Shown here: piece by piece, positions 6,792 to 15,829 of the stretch
How positions within the stretch are numbered: position 1 is the stretch's first letter
How the letters are laid out: every line of letters begins with the position of its first letter
NCBI GenBank assembly: GCA_029005335.1
Contig: JAQXFT010000029.1
Span: 1 to 35,283 of the forward strand
Length of the DNA stretch: 35,283 bases
Source of the DNA: Oscillospiraceae bacterium
Lineage (GTDB): Bacteria; Bacillota; Clostridia; Oscillospirales; Ruminococcaceae
Direction of reading: 5' to 3'
Position numbers and translations under genes: made by a program
Notes under the pieces: generated by a model
What the model saw: the letters and a program-made list of their open reading frames with translations, nothing else
Databases searched by the model: none
What the model was told of the DNA's origin: nothing

Positions 6792-7460
6792 ATGGACAAA
6801 AATGTAAAAGATGTTATACTTAAACGTATAAACAGAACTTCTGAAAATCTCCTTAAAAACAATATGGAGGTTTACTATGCTTCAACAAAAGAGGACGTTG
6901 CGGAAATCGTTGAAGGTATTCTGAGCGAAGGCGATGTTGTTGCAAACGGCGGTACTATGACTATGAAGGAATGTAATCTCGCAGAGCTTCTCAATTCCGG
7001 AAAGTATAAATACCTCGACCGTGAGGCTATAGACCATTCAGAGGTAAAAAATCTTTACAGAGCCTCTTTTTCAGCAGATGCCTATATAACAAGTGCCAAT
7101 GCTATTACAGAAACCGGCTGTCTTTATAATGTTGACGGCAACAGTAACCGCATAGCTGCAATTGCATATGGCCCTGACAAGGTTATAGTAATCGCAGGCT
7201 ATAATAAAATAGTACCGACTCTTGATGATGCGGTAAGACGTGTAAAATGTGAATCAGCTCCTGCTAATTGTCAGAGACTCGAAAGCGGTACATATTGCTA
7301 TAAGACCGGTCAGTGTATATCAATGAAAAATCCTGATTCCGTAATTACGGACGGCTGTAACAGTGAGGACAGAATCTGCTGTAACTATCTTATATCTGCA
7401 TATCAGAGAGTCCAGGGCAGAATAAAAGTAATACTCGTAGGCGAAAGTCTTGGATATTGA
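6792..7460 (+). CDS. LUD-domain protein (lactate utilisation LutC-like, DUF162)
   Basis: The protein has 222 residues with the LUD fold over most of its length (GDVVANGGTMTMKE near 46-59 and the AYGPDKVIVIAG segment near 125-138). In LutABC systems LutC helps oxidise L-lactate with iron-sulfur partners, but this copy has no lutA or lutB nearby and belongs to the stand-alone clostridial type, whose substrate is not known. The C-terminal third is rich in cysteine, including YCYKTGQC and DRICC, which could bind a metal or a cluster; that is inference. The start follows GGGG a few bases upstream. It is the last gene before a strong bidirectional terminator. Confidence 0.85.
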   Translation: MDKNVKDVILKRINRTSENLLKNNMEVYYASTKEDVAEIVEGILSEGDVVANGGTMTMKECNLAELLNSGKYKYLDREAIDHSEVKNLYRASFSADAYITSANAITETGCLYNVDGNSNRIAAIAYGPDKVIVIAGYNKIVPTLDDAVRRVKCESAPANCQRLESGTYCYKTGQCISMKNPDSVITDGCNSEDRICCNYLISAYQRVQGRIKVILVGESLGY

Positions 7461-7463
7461 ATT

Positions 7464-7500
7464 AAAAAAATCAGGGGCGGAATTTAATTTCCGCCCTTTT
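7464..7500. terminator. Bidirectional terminator between the LUD gene and mrdA
   Basis: A perfect 8-bp stem (7475-7482 with 7489-7496, GGGCGGAA / TTCCGCCC) has four T on its right and seven A on its left (7464-7470). It can end both convergent transcripts. Confidence 0.9.
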
Positions 7501-7505
7501 GCTGT

Positions 7506-9503
7506 TTATTTTGATTTTGGCTTTGAGATTCCGTAGCATTCATCATAAGCCTGAATAATATCACGTATCATATATTTTGAGTATTCTCCGTCTTCAATGA
7601 TTCCTGCAAATGCAAGCACGGGATTTTCAGCCGGAGCATATCCGATAAATACAGAGTTCTGTGATTTGAGATTTCTTGTCTGAGGAGTACCGGTCTTTAT
7701 AGCGACATCAAATCCGAAATCGGACAGCCTGTGTTCATAAGGCATATTGAGGCTTGCTCCAATCATACCCTCTTCTATATAGTCATAAACATAATCATAA
7801 TTAAGCTCAATAGTCTCATTGATTACGGGTTCAGTTTTCTGAATACAGTCGCCGGTAACAGGGTCATATATTCCCTCAACAAGATAGGGCTTATATCTTA
7901 CTCCCTCATTTGCAATAGTATTTGCAACGCATGCGAGCTGTAAAGGAGTAATACCCATTTCGCCCTGACCTATACCTGATTGTATAACGTCTCCGGCATA
8001 CATAGTAAGTCCGAGGTCGCTGTAATTTTCCGGACTTGCAATATATCCGGCAGAATCTCCGGTTTCTATACCGGTATGCTGTCCGAGACCGTAAAGATTC
8101 TGATATTTTACGAGACCGTCAATAGTCAGTTGCTTTGCGACTTCATAGAAGAAAATATTACATGAAACAGTTATAGCTCTGGATACGGAAATATAATCAT
8201 GATATCCCGTACAGTTAAAAGGCATATCATAATAATTCATAGTGTGACCGCAATAGAAATATGTGTCGCCGTCGATAACACCCTCATTCAGACCGCCCGT
8301 AGCAGTGATAGTTTTGAAGGTTGAACCCGGACGATAAAGACCGTCAGTGGCACGGTTCATAAGCGGATTATTATCAGCATTGAGGATTTCATCATAATTT
8401 TCAAGATAGTCATTAAGGTCGTAGGTCGGAGCAGTCGCCATACCTCTTACAGCACCTGTTTTAGCGTCGAGAACTACCAAAGCACCGCAGTCGGACGGAT
8501 ATCCGTTATAGCCTCCGAATGAATCGAGAAAATTATCAAGTATATTCTGAAGCTTCTGCTGATATTTGCTGTCAATTGTAAGCTTAATGGTTTTTCCGTT
8601 TTCAGTAGGAGTAATAATTTTTGAATTGACAACAGCATTATTGTTTACAGTAACTTCTTCAACGCCGTTTTTTCCTCTGAGTGTTTCCTCCATAACGGAT
8701 TCGATACCGCTTTTTCCGACGACATCATTCATAGCATACCCTTTCTGGCTGAGTTCTTCATATTCCTCGGCATATATAGGGCCTACAGTTCCGATTTCAT
8801 GCGGAAGGATATTTCCCTGAATAATTTTTCTCTCCGAGCCTTCACGTATATCAACGCCCTTGAGAGTAATGCTTTTCGCCTTGACTTCAATAATAATATC
8901 CTCGCTTACGTTTTCAGCGAGAATAAAATCGTTGTTGATTGCAAAATCCTTTATCTGAAGTTCATAACGCATTGCGGATATAATCCATTTTTCATACGGG
9001 GAATACCTGTCGGAAATTTCATAATCTGATATGAATTTGTCAATACAGTTTTCAGCAGTAGCATATACATTAAGATTGATTCTTTTTATCAGCTCAGCCG
9101 AATCCTCTTCCTTGCCGGTAAATTTATATGGCTTTGTTTTTGATATGGGGAGGCTGAATTTTATATCATATGATTTTTCCCTTAAAAGGTAGTACAAATC
9201 GAGGAGTATCTGATTTCCCTCCTGATTTTCGTCGGGAAAAAAAGCTTTTTCGAGAACTATGCTGTATACTATATTATTCTGTACTATAGGTTTTCCGAAG
9301 CAGTCAATTATATCTCCTCTGGTAGCCTTTGTGCTTTTGGTATAGGTTACAAGATTTCTTTCGCTCAGTGGCGACATTATTTCAGAATCGCCGTTTTCGG
9401 AGACAACCTGAATTTTCATAAGACGCATAGCTCCCAGAATACCCATAATAAGTACAAATACAACTGTTATGACAATTTTTATACGGTCAGAGAAAGTTTT
9501 CAT
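7506..9503 (-). CDS. mrdA: Penicillin-binding protein 2, elongasome transpeptidase
   Basis: This 665-residue class B penicillin-binding protein cross-links peptidoglycan during lateral growth. A membrane anchor (about 9-28) is followed by the pedestal/dimerisation region starting near KATRGDIID (59-67), then the transpeptidase domain with STFK (394-397), SCN (447-449) and KTG (603-605). GIGQGEMGITPLQLA (510-524) is also typical of the family. The start follows GGGAGGATAAC and overlaps the mreD stop by four bases. Position at the end of mreB-mreC-mreD identifies it as the PBP2/MrdA partner of the Rod complex. No rodA follows; the SEDS gene near 1.5-2.8 kb is the only one in the window. Confidence 0.95.
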   Translation of the reverse strand: MKTFSDRIKIVITVVFVLIMGILGAMRLMKIQVVSENGDSEIMSPLSERNLVTYTKSTKATRGDIIDCFGKPIVQNNIVYSIVLEKAFFPDENQEGNQILLDLYYLLREKSYDIKFSLPISKTKPYKFTGKEEDSAELIKRINLNVYATAENCIDKFISDYEISDRYSPYEKWIISAMRYELQIKDFAINNDFILAENVSEDIIIEVKAKSITLKGVDIREGSERKIIQGNILPHEIGTVGPIYAEEYEELSQKGYAMNDVVGKSGIESVMEETLRGKNGVEEVTVNNNAVVNSKIITPTENGKTIKLTIDSKYQQKLQNILDNFLDSFGGYNGYPSDCGALVVLDAKTGAVRGMATAPTYDLNDYLENYDEILNADNNPLMNRATDGLYRPGSTFKTITATGGLNEGVIDGDTYFYCGHTMNYYDMPFNCTGYHDYISVSRAITVSCNIFFYEVAKQLTIDGLVKYQNLYGLGQHTGIETGDSAGYIASPENYSDLGLTMYAGDVIQSGIGQGEMGITPLQLACVANTIANEGVRYKPYLVEGIYDPVTGDCIQKTEPVINETIELNYDYVYDYIEEGMIGASLNMPYEHRLSDFGFDVAIKTGTPQTRNLKSQNSVFIGYAPAENPVLAFAGIIEDGEYSKYMIRDIIQAYDECYGISKPKSK

Positions 9504-10075
9504 TGACTGTTATCCTCCCGGTTTATTTTTATAGCTTCTGCGATAGTCAGATGTCTTTCAGGCATAAGGAATTTATTTACAAGCATAAAAAGGAGATATA
9601 CCGGAAGTGCTGAAATTACTGTATATGCGAATACCGGCATAGTTATGGTATCAAGGACTGATTTTACATTTTCATAATCCCATATATTATAATAGAATAC
9701 ATAGTCAAGCATACCGGATATGAATGAGGATACAAATGCTATTGCAAAAAAGTTAATGAATTTTTTCCTCAGATAGTTTGTATAGAGCAGTGATACCAGA
9801 GTACATATTATGGTAAGTATCACAGCATTGTAGCCAAAAATTCTTCCGCAGGCAATATCAATCAGAAATCCGCAGAATGTTCCCGTAAATGCAGACTGAA
9901 GCTCTTTTGTATTCATAGCAATGCATATCGAAACAGGAATAAGCACAACGGGCTTCAGGAGTCTTCCGGACATCATGAATGTAAATCCCATTAAAATTAT
10001 GACTATATAAATAAACCACCTCATGGTATTTTTAAAGATAAGAGTTTTTCTTTCTCTTGAGGCTTTAATTTTCAT
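9500..10075 (-). CDS. mreD: Rod shape-determining protein MreD
   Basis: This 191-residue polytopic membrane protein has about five to six hydrophobic segments and a charged C-terminal tail. MreD is poorly conserved in sequence, and the call rests on size, topology and position between mreC and mrdA. It bridges cytoplasmic MreB, periplasm-facing MreC and the wall synthases. The ATG lies inside the end of mreC (11-base overlap) and follows AAAGGAAAATC; the stop overlaps the mrdA start, so all four genes are translationally coupled. Confidence 0.9.
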   Translation of the reverse strand: MKIKASRERKTLIFKNTMRWFIYIVIILMGFTFMMSGRLLKPVVLIPVSICIAMNTKELQSAFTGTFCGFLIDIACGRIFGYNAVILTIICTLVSLLYTNYLRKKFINFFAIAFVSSFISGMLDYVFYYNIWDYENVKSVLDTITMPVFAYTVISALPVYLLFMLVNKFLMPERHLTIAEAIKINREDNSQ

Positions 10076-10922
10076 TCTGATTTTCCTTTCCTGAAAAATC
10101 CTTTATGACTACTACTGATGTAAGCTTGTCGAAATCCACAGACGGTTCGACAAGTGCCGTATATGAAAGTGAATTATCTGAGGGAATAAGTTCGGTAATA
10201 GTTCCGACAGGATATCCTGAGGGGAAAAGTCCTCCTGTACCTTTTGTTACGAGTTTGTCTCCGACCATGAATTTTGTATTGCGTGGAAGATGTATAAGAT
10301 GAGTTTCAGCGTTTCCGTCGGAATTTATATATCCCTCCATTATAGCAGAATTGAGGGATTCGGGGCAGACGATAGCTACAGACAAATCAGGAGAAAGAAG
10401 CGTTCTTACGGTTGATGAATCTGCTGATACATCTACAGTAATTCCGATAAGTCCCTGAGATGTTACTACAGGACAGTAAGGTTGAACGCCGTTATTGCTG
10501 CCTATGCCTATGGTAAATGATTTGAAGGGGTCATTTGCTATATATCCTGTAATTTTTGCAGGCTCGGTATATTCATAATCGGGATTTTTTTCTTTTATGC
10601 CGACAAATTCTTTCATTTCGGCAAGCTCTGATTTAATCTGTTCATAGTCAGACATCTGCTTTCTGAGGAGTCCGATTTCATCTCTCAGACGCTGATTTTC
10701 GTTATAATATTCAGTAGCATTGCTCAGCTTGTCGAGATAGTTTTCGACCCTGACAGAGACCGAGTTTGAAAAGCTTCGGAAAGGATAAGTCAGGGTATTA
10801 ATCAGGGATTTTCCCGAAATGGCATATCCTCCCTCAAGTACCGCAAAAAGCATTACTCCGACCAGAAATGCAAGCAAGCCAAGAATAATCCTGAATCTTA
10901 TGCTTTTGAAGAAATCTTTCAT
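10065..10922 (-). CDS. mreC: Rod shape-determining protein MreC
   Basis: The 285-residue protein has an N-terminal membrane anchor (about 11-31), a coiled coil (about 66-105, rich in Glu, Arg and Leu) and the double beta-barrel MreC core (about 120-275, including GIGSNNGVQPYCPVV and the KGTGGLFPSGYPVG segment). MreC binds and activates PBP2 outside the membrane and connects to MreB through MreD. A G-rich site (GGGGGAAATC) precedes the start, which lies 19 bases after mreB. Confidence 0.94.
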   Translation of the reverse strand: MKDFFKSIRFRIILGLLAFLVGVMLFAVLEGGYAISGKSLINTLTYPFRSFSNSVSVRVENYLDKLSNATEYYNENQRLRDEIGLLRKQMSDYEQIKSELAEMKEFVGIKEKNPDYEYTEPAKITGYIANDPFKSFTIGIGSNNGVQPYCPVVTSQGLIGITVDVSADSSTVRTLLSPDLSVAIVCPESLNSAIMEGYINSDGNAETHLIHLPRNTKFMVGDKLVTKGTGGLFPSGYPVGTITELIPSDNSLSYTALVEPSVDFDKLTSVVVIKDFSGKENQNEN

Positions 10923-10941
10923 TATTGTGATTTCCCCCTGT

Positions 10942-11958
10942 TTAATAATATTTCTGGTGTTCGGTCAGAGCGTCCTGATATTTGTCAATATCCTCAAGGA
11001 TTTTTCCCGTACCCTCTGCGACACAGTCAAGAGGATATTCAGCAATATATACAGGCATACCGGTTTCACGGTTTATTAATTTGTCAAGACCTCTCAGCAA
11101 AGCACCGCCTCCGGAGAGTGTAATTCCCTGGTCGATGATATCGGCAGAAAGCTCCGGAGGAGTTTTTTCGAGGGTACTTTTTATAGCATCAATTATTTTT
11201 GAAAGCGGTTCAGAGAGTGCATCACGGATTTCAGCGGAGGATATGTTTATATTTTCGGGCAGACCGTTAAGAAGATTTCTTCCTTTTATCTCCATCTGTT
11301 CTTCGGTATCGGAGGGGAAAGCCGAGCCTATTTCTATTTTGATATTTTCGGCAGTTCTTTCGCCAATCAGGAGGTTATATCTTTTCTTTATATAGTTTAT
11401 GATTGATATATCAAGAGCATCTCCGGCACATCTTATTGAGCGTGAGGTAACGATTCCTCCAAGGGATATAACAGCGACTTCGCTTGTACCTCCGCCTATA
11501 TCAACAATCATGCTTCCGACAGGTTCAGTAGTAGGAAGTCCCGCACCGATAGCGGCAGCCATAGGTTCTTCTACTATAAGAACATTAGGTGAGCCTGCAT
11601 TCTGACAGGCTTCACGGACGGCACGTCTTTCAACAGGAGTTACACCGGAGGGGATACATACAATGACATTAGCTTTATTGAAAACGCTTCCCTTGAGAGC
11701 CTTTTTAATAAATTCCTTGAGCATTGTGGTAGTTATATCGAAATCGGCAATAACGCCGTCCTTCAGAGGTCTTACGGCTACTATTGAGCCGGGAGTTTTT
11801 CCGATAACATCTCTGGCTTCTTTTCCTACATAGCGGTAGTTGTCGGTTCTTGTATTTACGGCGACAACTGAGGGTTCTCTTATAATTATACCCTTTCCTC
11901 TCATATATACCAGAGTATTTGTAGTACCCAAATCGATACCAATATCTTTTGTAAACAT
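10942..11958 (-). CDS. mreB: Actin-like cell shape protein MreB
   Basis: This bacterial actin homologue of 338 residues forms membrane-associated filaments that guide lateral wall synthesis. Actin-family ATP-binding motifs are clear: DIGIDLGTTNTLVY near the N-terminus (phosphate 1), VDIGGGTSEVAVISLGG (phosphate 2) and TLSGGGALLRG (adenosine motif). I place the start at 11958 because AAGGAG lies seven bases before that ATG; an in-frame ATG at 11976 lies upstream of this site and would add six residues not typical of MreB. It leads the mreBCD-mrdA operon and has its own promoter. Mbl or MreBH paralogue identity cannot be excluded, but the operon favours MreB. Confidence 0.97.
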   Translation of the reverse strand: MFTKDIGIDLGTTNTLVYMRGKGIIIREPSVVAVNTRTDNYRYVGKEARDVIGKTPGSIVAVRPLKDGVIADFDITTTMLKEFIKKALKGSVFNKANVIVCIPSGVTPVERRAVREACQNAGSPNVLIVEEPMAAAIGAGLPTTEPVGSMIVDIGGGTSEVAVISLGGIVTSRSIRCAGDALDISIINYIKKRYNLLIGERTAENIKIEIGSAFPSDTEEQMEIKGRNLLNGLPENINISSAEIRDALSEPLSKIIDAIKSTLEKTPPELSADIIDQGITLSGGGALLRGLDKLINRETGMPVYIAEYPLDCVAEGTGKILEDIDKYQDALTEHQKYY

Positions 11959-12007
11959 TTTATGACTCCTTAACAAACAGAAAATTAATACAATACAATA
12001 TAATATA

Positions 12008-12036
12008 ATTATACCATTGAAATTTTATTCAAACAA
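12008..12036 (-). promoter_or_regulatory. Promoter of mreBCD-mrdA
   Basis: On the minus strand TTGTTT (12031-12036), a 17-base spacer, then TATAAT (12008-12013). The predicted leader is about 45 bases. No clear terminator was seen between the DUF4321 stop and this promoter, so read-through from the murC operon is possible. Confidence 0.72.
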
Positions 12037-12124
12037 CATTAAAAATACAGTATATGTAAAATTCTGTTTTTTGGCGATAACAGATATGTTAAAACCGGAA
12101 TATTTTGTATAAATTCACATATTA

Positions 12125-12385
12125 TCAGGTATTCAGAGCAGCGGCAGCCTTTGGATATACAAGGAATGCAACGAGCATAAGAATAAGCTGTGCAATATTT
12201 ATACTGAAAGTACAGCCGAAGCTGAATGTTATAATAATCAGGTCAACGGATACGTTGTCTATGCTTATTGATTTGCCGTAGTCCAGCCAGCAGAGAAAGT
12301 TTATATCTGCAACACCATTTCCCAGAATAGAGCCAAGAAAGATGGCAGTAAGAATAAGCAGGATAAACAGAGCAGTTTTCTTCAT
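12125..12385 (-). CDS. DUF4321-type small membrane protein
   Basis: The 86-residue protein has two hydrophobic helices (about 4-24 and 62-80) linked by a beta-rich stretch ending TFSFGCTFSINIAQ. This layout, including the FLGSILGNG segment after the first helix, matches the DUF4321 family of clostridia, which is commonly found beside mreB, maf or radC. Its function is unknown; the context suggests a link to envelope growth. The start follows AAGGAAATC, 24 bases after dut, and it appears to be the last gene of the murC-lexA-zapA-U32-dut transcript. Confidence 0.8.
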   Translation of the reverse strand: MKKTALFILLILTAIFLGSILGNGVADINFLCWLDYGKSISIDNVSVDLIIITFSFGCTFSINIAQLILMLVAFLVYPKAAAALNT

Positions 12386-12409
12386 TTTTCAGATTTCCTT
12401 CTTTCTGGT

Positions 12410-12847
12410 TCATATTCCGGTAGAGCCGAATCCGCCCGAACCTCTTTTTGTATCTGAAAGACATTCTGATTCACATATTTCCGGAAATATTACAGGAATT
12501 ACTATAAGCTGAGCTATACGCATATTTTTTTCTACTGTGAAGTCGGAGCTTCCAAGATTTATAAGAGGCACAATTATTTCGCCTCTGTAGTCTGAATCCA
12601 CTATGCCTATGCCGTTTGCCATAGAAATTCCGTATGTTGAAGCAAGTCCGGAGCGTGCAGATATTGCTATCACAGTATTTTTGTCCTCAGGTTCGACTGA
12701 TATTCCGGTAGGAATTTTAACTGTTTCGCCTTTTTTCAGGGTTATCGGATTTTCAATACAGGCGAATAAATCAGCTCCGGCACTGTATTCTGTGGCACGC
12801 ACCGGCATGACAGCACATGGATTAATTTTTTTTATTTTTAGTTTCAT
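12410..12847 (-). CDS. dut: dUTP pyrophosphatase
   Basis: This trimeric dUTPase of 145 residues hydrolyses dUTP to dUMP and pyrophosphate, keeping uracil out of DNA and feeding dTMP synthesis. All five conserved motifs are visible: AGADLFA (24-30), ARSGLA, the GIVDSDYRGEI segment with the catalytic Asp, RIAQLIV, and the C-terminal glycine-rich RGSGGFGSTG that closes over the nucleotide. The ATG follows GAGGTATC and lies inside the end of the U32 gene (26-base overlap). Confidence 0.96.
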   Translation of the reverse strand: MKLKIKKINPCAVMPVRATEYSAGADLFACIENPITLKKGETVKIPTGISVEPEDKNTVIAISARSGLASTYGISMANGIGIVDSDYRGEIIVPLINLGSSDFTVEKNMRIAQLIVIPVIFPEICESECLSDTKRGSGGFGSTGI

Positions 12848-14843
12848 TTATGATACCTCTATAATACAAGCCTTTTGTAGGTGAGAGTGGTTTTTCAGAA
12901 TTTTCATCGCTGAGTATGACTGTAACAAAATCAAAGCCTGAAATTTCCTTTTCATCAAGAAGGAGTGTATCGGCATTAAAAATTTCGGCATATTCTCCGG
13001 AACATTTTACAGGAAAATTACGTCCTGTGCGGTCGGTAATGGATTTATTGCATTTTGCACAGCCGACTTCATTTCTAATCGGGCAGTTTCTGACGAGCAT
13101 AAGCGGAAGCTGTCCATATGATATAATTCCGGTCGGAACAGGAGAGTTTATTTTTCTCAGCTGAGAGAGCTTCATCTCAAAGGATAAGGTTATGTCATCG
13201 AGTCCCGAATCAGCAAGCATTCTGCATGAACAGGAGTTTGTAACATTCAGACCGAATCCGCCGTGAAGTATCATTCCCAGCCTTTTTCCTGTTTGTATAT
13301 ACGACGGATTGACGCATAAAAGATGATTTATTCCCATGTCTTTAAGATTTTGCATTTCTGATATTATTTCATTTTCGTGCAGAGTGAATCTGGGGGGAGC
13401 TATACAGATTTTATTTTTATCTATACCGAGTCTGAGAGCCTTTTCACATTCGGATAACGGGATTATAAGCATATCGGATTTGTATTCATATTTTTCAGCC
13501 TGAGAAGCATTAAGACACTGTATGCGTATTTCAGGCTTTTTATCTGAGGGCTTCTTTGAAGTTATATCGGGGGTATAATCAGTAATATTATATTTTGGAG
13601 TATTGAGATTAATGATTTTATTCTGCATTTTTTCTACGGCTTCACGTCTGAGGGCATTGAGAGCAGATGCGGAGACGGTAAGCCCGTCAGAGATTTCACC
13701 GGAGACTTCTGAATATCTGAATACAGTATCTCCGAGCTTTGAGAGCTGTTTTTCTGCATAATTCAAATCCATAGGTTTTTTCAGAGCTTTTTCGGGTATA
13801 TCTCCCGTGACGCTTACAGATATATTGTAATCCGGACAGTATGCATTCAGAGTAATTTTCTGATTTTCCCTGATTGTTATTTCAAATCCGAGTGAATAGA
13901 GCTGAGGCTGTTTCTGATAGTATTTTTTTATTTCGGGGAGAAAATCCTTTGCAGATACCACATCATCTTTTACACGAGTTCCGAACATATGATTTCTTTT
14001 TCCGGTAAAGTATCCGTCTGTAAAGCCGTCTCTTGAAAATACACTTCTGAGCATATCGAGATTCGGAGCTTGTCCGGAGAGAGCTTTTTTTGTTTCGATT
14101 ACGGCTGAGGCGACATATTCGGGACGTTTCATTCTTCCTTCTATTTTCAGCGAGCATATATTATTCATATTTTTAATATGGTTCAGGAGAGAAAGGTCTT
14201 TGAGTGAGAGTGCAGAGAAATTTTTTGCTCCGCATGATGAAAAGGGAAGTCTGCATACCTGACCGCATACTCCTCTGTTTGCGGAGCGTGAGCCAATCAT
14301 AGCGGAAAAATAGCACTGACCTGATACCGACATACATAACGCACCGTGTATAAAAATTTCTGTTTCGGGAATATGCTTTGAAATTTCGGCAATATTTTCG
14401 GCTGGAAGCTCTCTTGCCGGAACTATTCTTGAAAATCCGAGTGATTTTGCAAATTCCGCACCCTCCGGAGTGTGTATAGTCATCTGTGTAGAAGCGTGGA
14501 GGACTGCATTCGGAACGCATTTTTTTATCAGATATATACAGCCCCAGTCCTGAACTATATATGCGTCAACGCCTGCTGATGCGGTATATTTTATGTATTT
14601 GCAGAAATCTTCAGCATTATAATCGGAAATAACTGTATTTACAGCAAGGTATAATTTTGCACCATAAAGGTGGCATAAACTGCAGGCATGAGCGATTTCC
14701 TCATCGGAAAAATTCTGAGCATTTCCTCTGGCGGAAAAATTTTTTCCGCCGATATATACGGCATCAGCACCACATCTGAGTGCAGCTTCAAGAGCTTCAA
14801 AGCTTCCGGCAGGAGCAAGTATTTCCATATTTTTTTTAATCAT
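12822..14843 (-). CDS. U32-family protein, RlhA-like (23S rRNA hydroxylation)
   Basis: This 673-residue member of the 'peptidase U32' family starts with the family opening MEILAPAGS (6-14) and the AVYIGGKNFSARG segment. The U32 signature lies at about 164-200 with FIHGALCMS and GQCYFSAMIGSRS; cysteines 170, 177, 193 and 197 fall where related U32 enzymes hold an iron-sulfur cluster. A second cysteine group occurs near the C-terminus (NCPIRNEVGCAKCNKS). The length and extra C-terminal half match RlhA (YdcP), which hydroxylates C2501 of 23S rRNA, rather than the shorter TrhP or UbiU types. Despite the family name, proteolysis is unlikely. It overlaps zapA upstream by eight bases and dut downstream by 26. 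Confidence 0.88.
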   Translation of the reverse strand: MIKKNMEILAPAGSFEALEAALRCGADAVYIGGKNFSARGNAQNFSDEEIAHACSLCHLYGAKLYLAVNTVISDYNAEDFCKYIKYTASAGVDAYIVQDWGCIYLIKKCVPNAVLHASTQMTIHTPEGAEFAKSLGFSRIVPARELPAENIAEISKHIPETEIFIHGALCMSVSGQCYFSAMIGSRSANRGVCGQVCRLPFSSCGAKNFSALSLKDLSLLNHIKNMNNICSLKIEGRMKRPEYVASAVIETKKALSGQAPNLDMLRSVFSRDGFTDGYFTGKRNHMFGTRVKDDVVSAKDFLPEIKKYYQKQPQLYSLGFEITIRENQKITLNAYCPDYNISVSVTGDIPEKALKKPMDLNYAEKQLSKLGDTVFRYSEVSGEISDGLTVSASALNALRREAVEKMQNKIINLNTPKYNITDYTPDITSKKPSDKKPEIRIQCLNASQAEKYEYKSDMLIIPLSECEKALRLGIDKNKICIAPPRFTLHENEIISEMQNLKDMGINHLLCVNPSYIQTGKRLGMILHGGFGLNVTNSCSCRMLADSGLDDITLSFEMKLSQLRKINSPVPTGIISYGQLPLMLVRNCPIRNEVGCAKCNKSITDRTGRNFPVKCSGEYAEIFNADTLLLDEKEISGFDFVTVILSDENSEKPLSPTKGLYYRGIINETKNKKN

Positions 14844-15207
14844 GGATACTGTCTTTAAGCTCTTTAAGCTTTACTATATTTTCGAGCTGTTCAATCTTGG
14901 ATTTAAGGACTTCAATTTCTTTTTTTGAGGCTTCAAGCTCGATACGGGCTTTGCCGGCTTCGTCAACATAATTTTTTGCTTCTTCACGGATATTGTCGAG
15001 GTGTTCGTTAGCCTTGTTTATGTCGTCCATAAGCCCCAGAGATACCATAATAGATGCGGAATAGGGTGAAATTCCGTTAGCTGATTCAATCATTGCATTT
15101 ATCTTGGATTCGAGGGAGCGGGCAAGATTATATATATAATTGGGAGCTTCACCGGTTTTCAGCTTATATTCCTTTCCGCATATAATCACTTTGACTTCAT
15201 TGAGCAT
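14836..15207 (-). CDS. zapA: Cell division protein ZapA
   Basis: The 123-residue protein has the ZapA globular head (about 1-50, opening LNEVKVIICGKEYKL) and a long C-terminal coiled coil (about 65-118, rich in Glu, Lys and Leu). ZapA dimers and tetramers cross-link FtsZ filaments at the division site. The start follows AAAGGATT. The association zapA-U32 is widespread in Firmicutes, which supports both calls; here the stop codon overlaps the U32 start. Confidence 0.92.
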   Translation of the reverse strand: MLNEVKVIICGKEYKLKTGEAPNYIYNLARSLESKINAMIESANGISPYSASIMVSLGLMDDINKANEHLDNIREEAKNYVDEAGKARIELEASKKEIEVLKSKIEQLENIVKLKELKDSIHD

Positions 15208-15231
15208 TTTAAAAAAATCCTTTCTGTATAA

Positions 15232-15816
15232 TCAGTAGTATCTTTTAAGACCTACAACTTTTCCTGCTATTTCGACATTTTCCACGATAATAGGGGGCAT
15301 ATTGTCATTTTCGGGCTGAAGTCTGTAGTGACCCTCCTCCTTGTAGAAACGCTTGACAGTAGCCTCCTGTTCCTGATTGACGAGTGCAACGACAATATCA
15401 CCGTTTTCAGCGTAATTGCACTGTTCGACTACAACAATATCGCCGTCGAGGATACCGGCATTAATCATGCTGTCTCCTCTGACCCTGAGTGCGAAAAGCG
15501 GATTTTCGTACTGTTTTCCGGAGTCGAATGAGACATATCCGGCAATATCCTGATATGCAGTAATGGGATTTCCGGCAGTGACAGTCCCCATAATCGGAAC
15601 AGTAATTGTATTGTAGTTGGGAAGATGTAAGGAACGGTTGAGACTGCCGTTTTTTTCAATAAGACCTGCTTCGATGAGGTTCTGTACATGGCAGAATGCA
15701 GATGATGTTGAACGGAATCCCATCTCTGTCTGAATTTCACGTATAGACGGTGAAACACCCTCTCCGATACGTTTCTTTATATACTCGTATATCTGAATAT
15801 CTTTCTGTTTAAGCAT
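15232..15816 (-). CDS. lexA: LexA repressor
   Basis: This SOS regulator of 194 residues has a winged helix-turn-helix (about 1-65, with SIREIQTEMGFRSTSSAF) and the self-cleaving S24 peptidase domain. The cleavage site Ala81-Gly82 (VTAGNP), catalytic Ser116 (RGDSM) and Lys155 (ATVKRF) are intact, so RecA-stimulated autocleavage is expected. AAAGGTG precedes the ATG. It lies 13 bases after murC, with no promoter or recognisable CGAAC-type SOS box in front, so it may be read mainly from the murC promoter, unlike the usual autoregulated stand-alone lexA. Confidence 0.96.
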   Translation of the reverse strand: MLKQKDIQIYEYIKKRIGEGVSPSIREIQTEMGFRSTSSAFCHVQNLIEAGLIEKNGSLNRSLHLPNYNTITVPIMGTVTAGNPITAYQDIAGYVSFDSGKQYENPLFALRVRGDSMINAGILDGDIVVVEQCNYAENGDIVVALVNQEQEATVKRFYKEEGHYRLQPENDNMPPIIVENVEIAGKVVGLKRYY

Positions 15817-15829
15817 AATTAATCACCTT

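Noticed and set aside
11959..11976. Longer MreB starting at 11976
   Set aside because: The ribosome binding site AAGGAG lies between this ATG and the one at 11958, so it serves the shorter, family-typical start.
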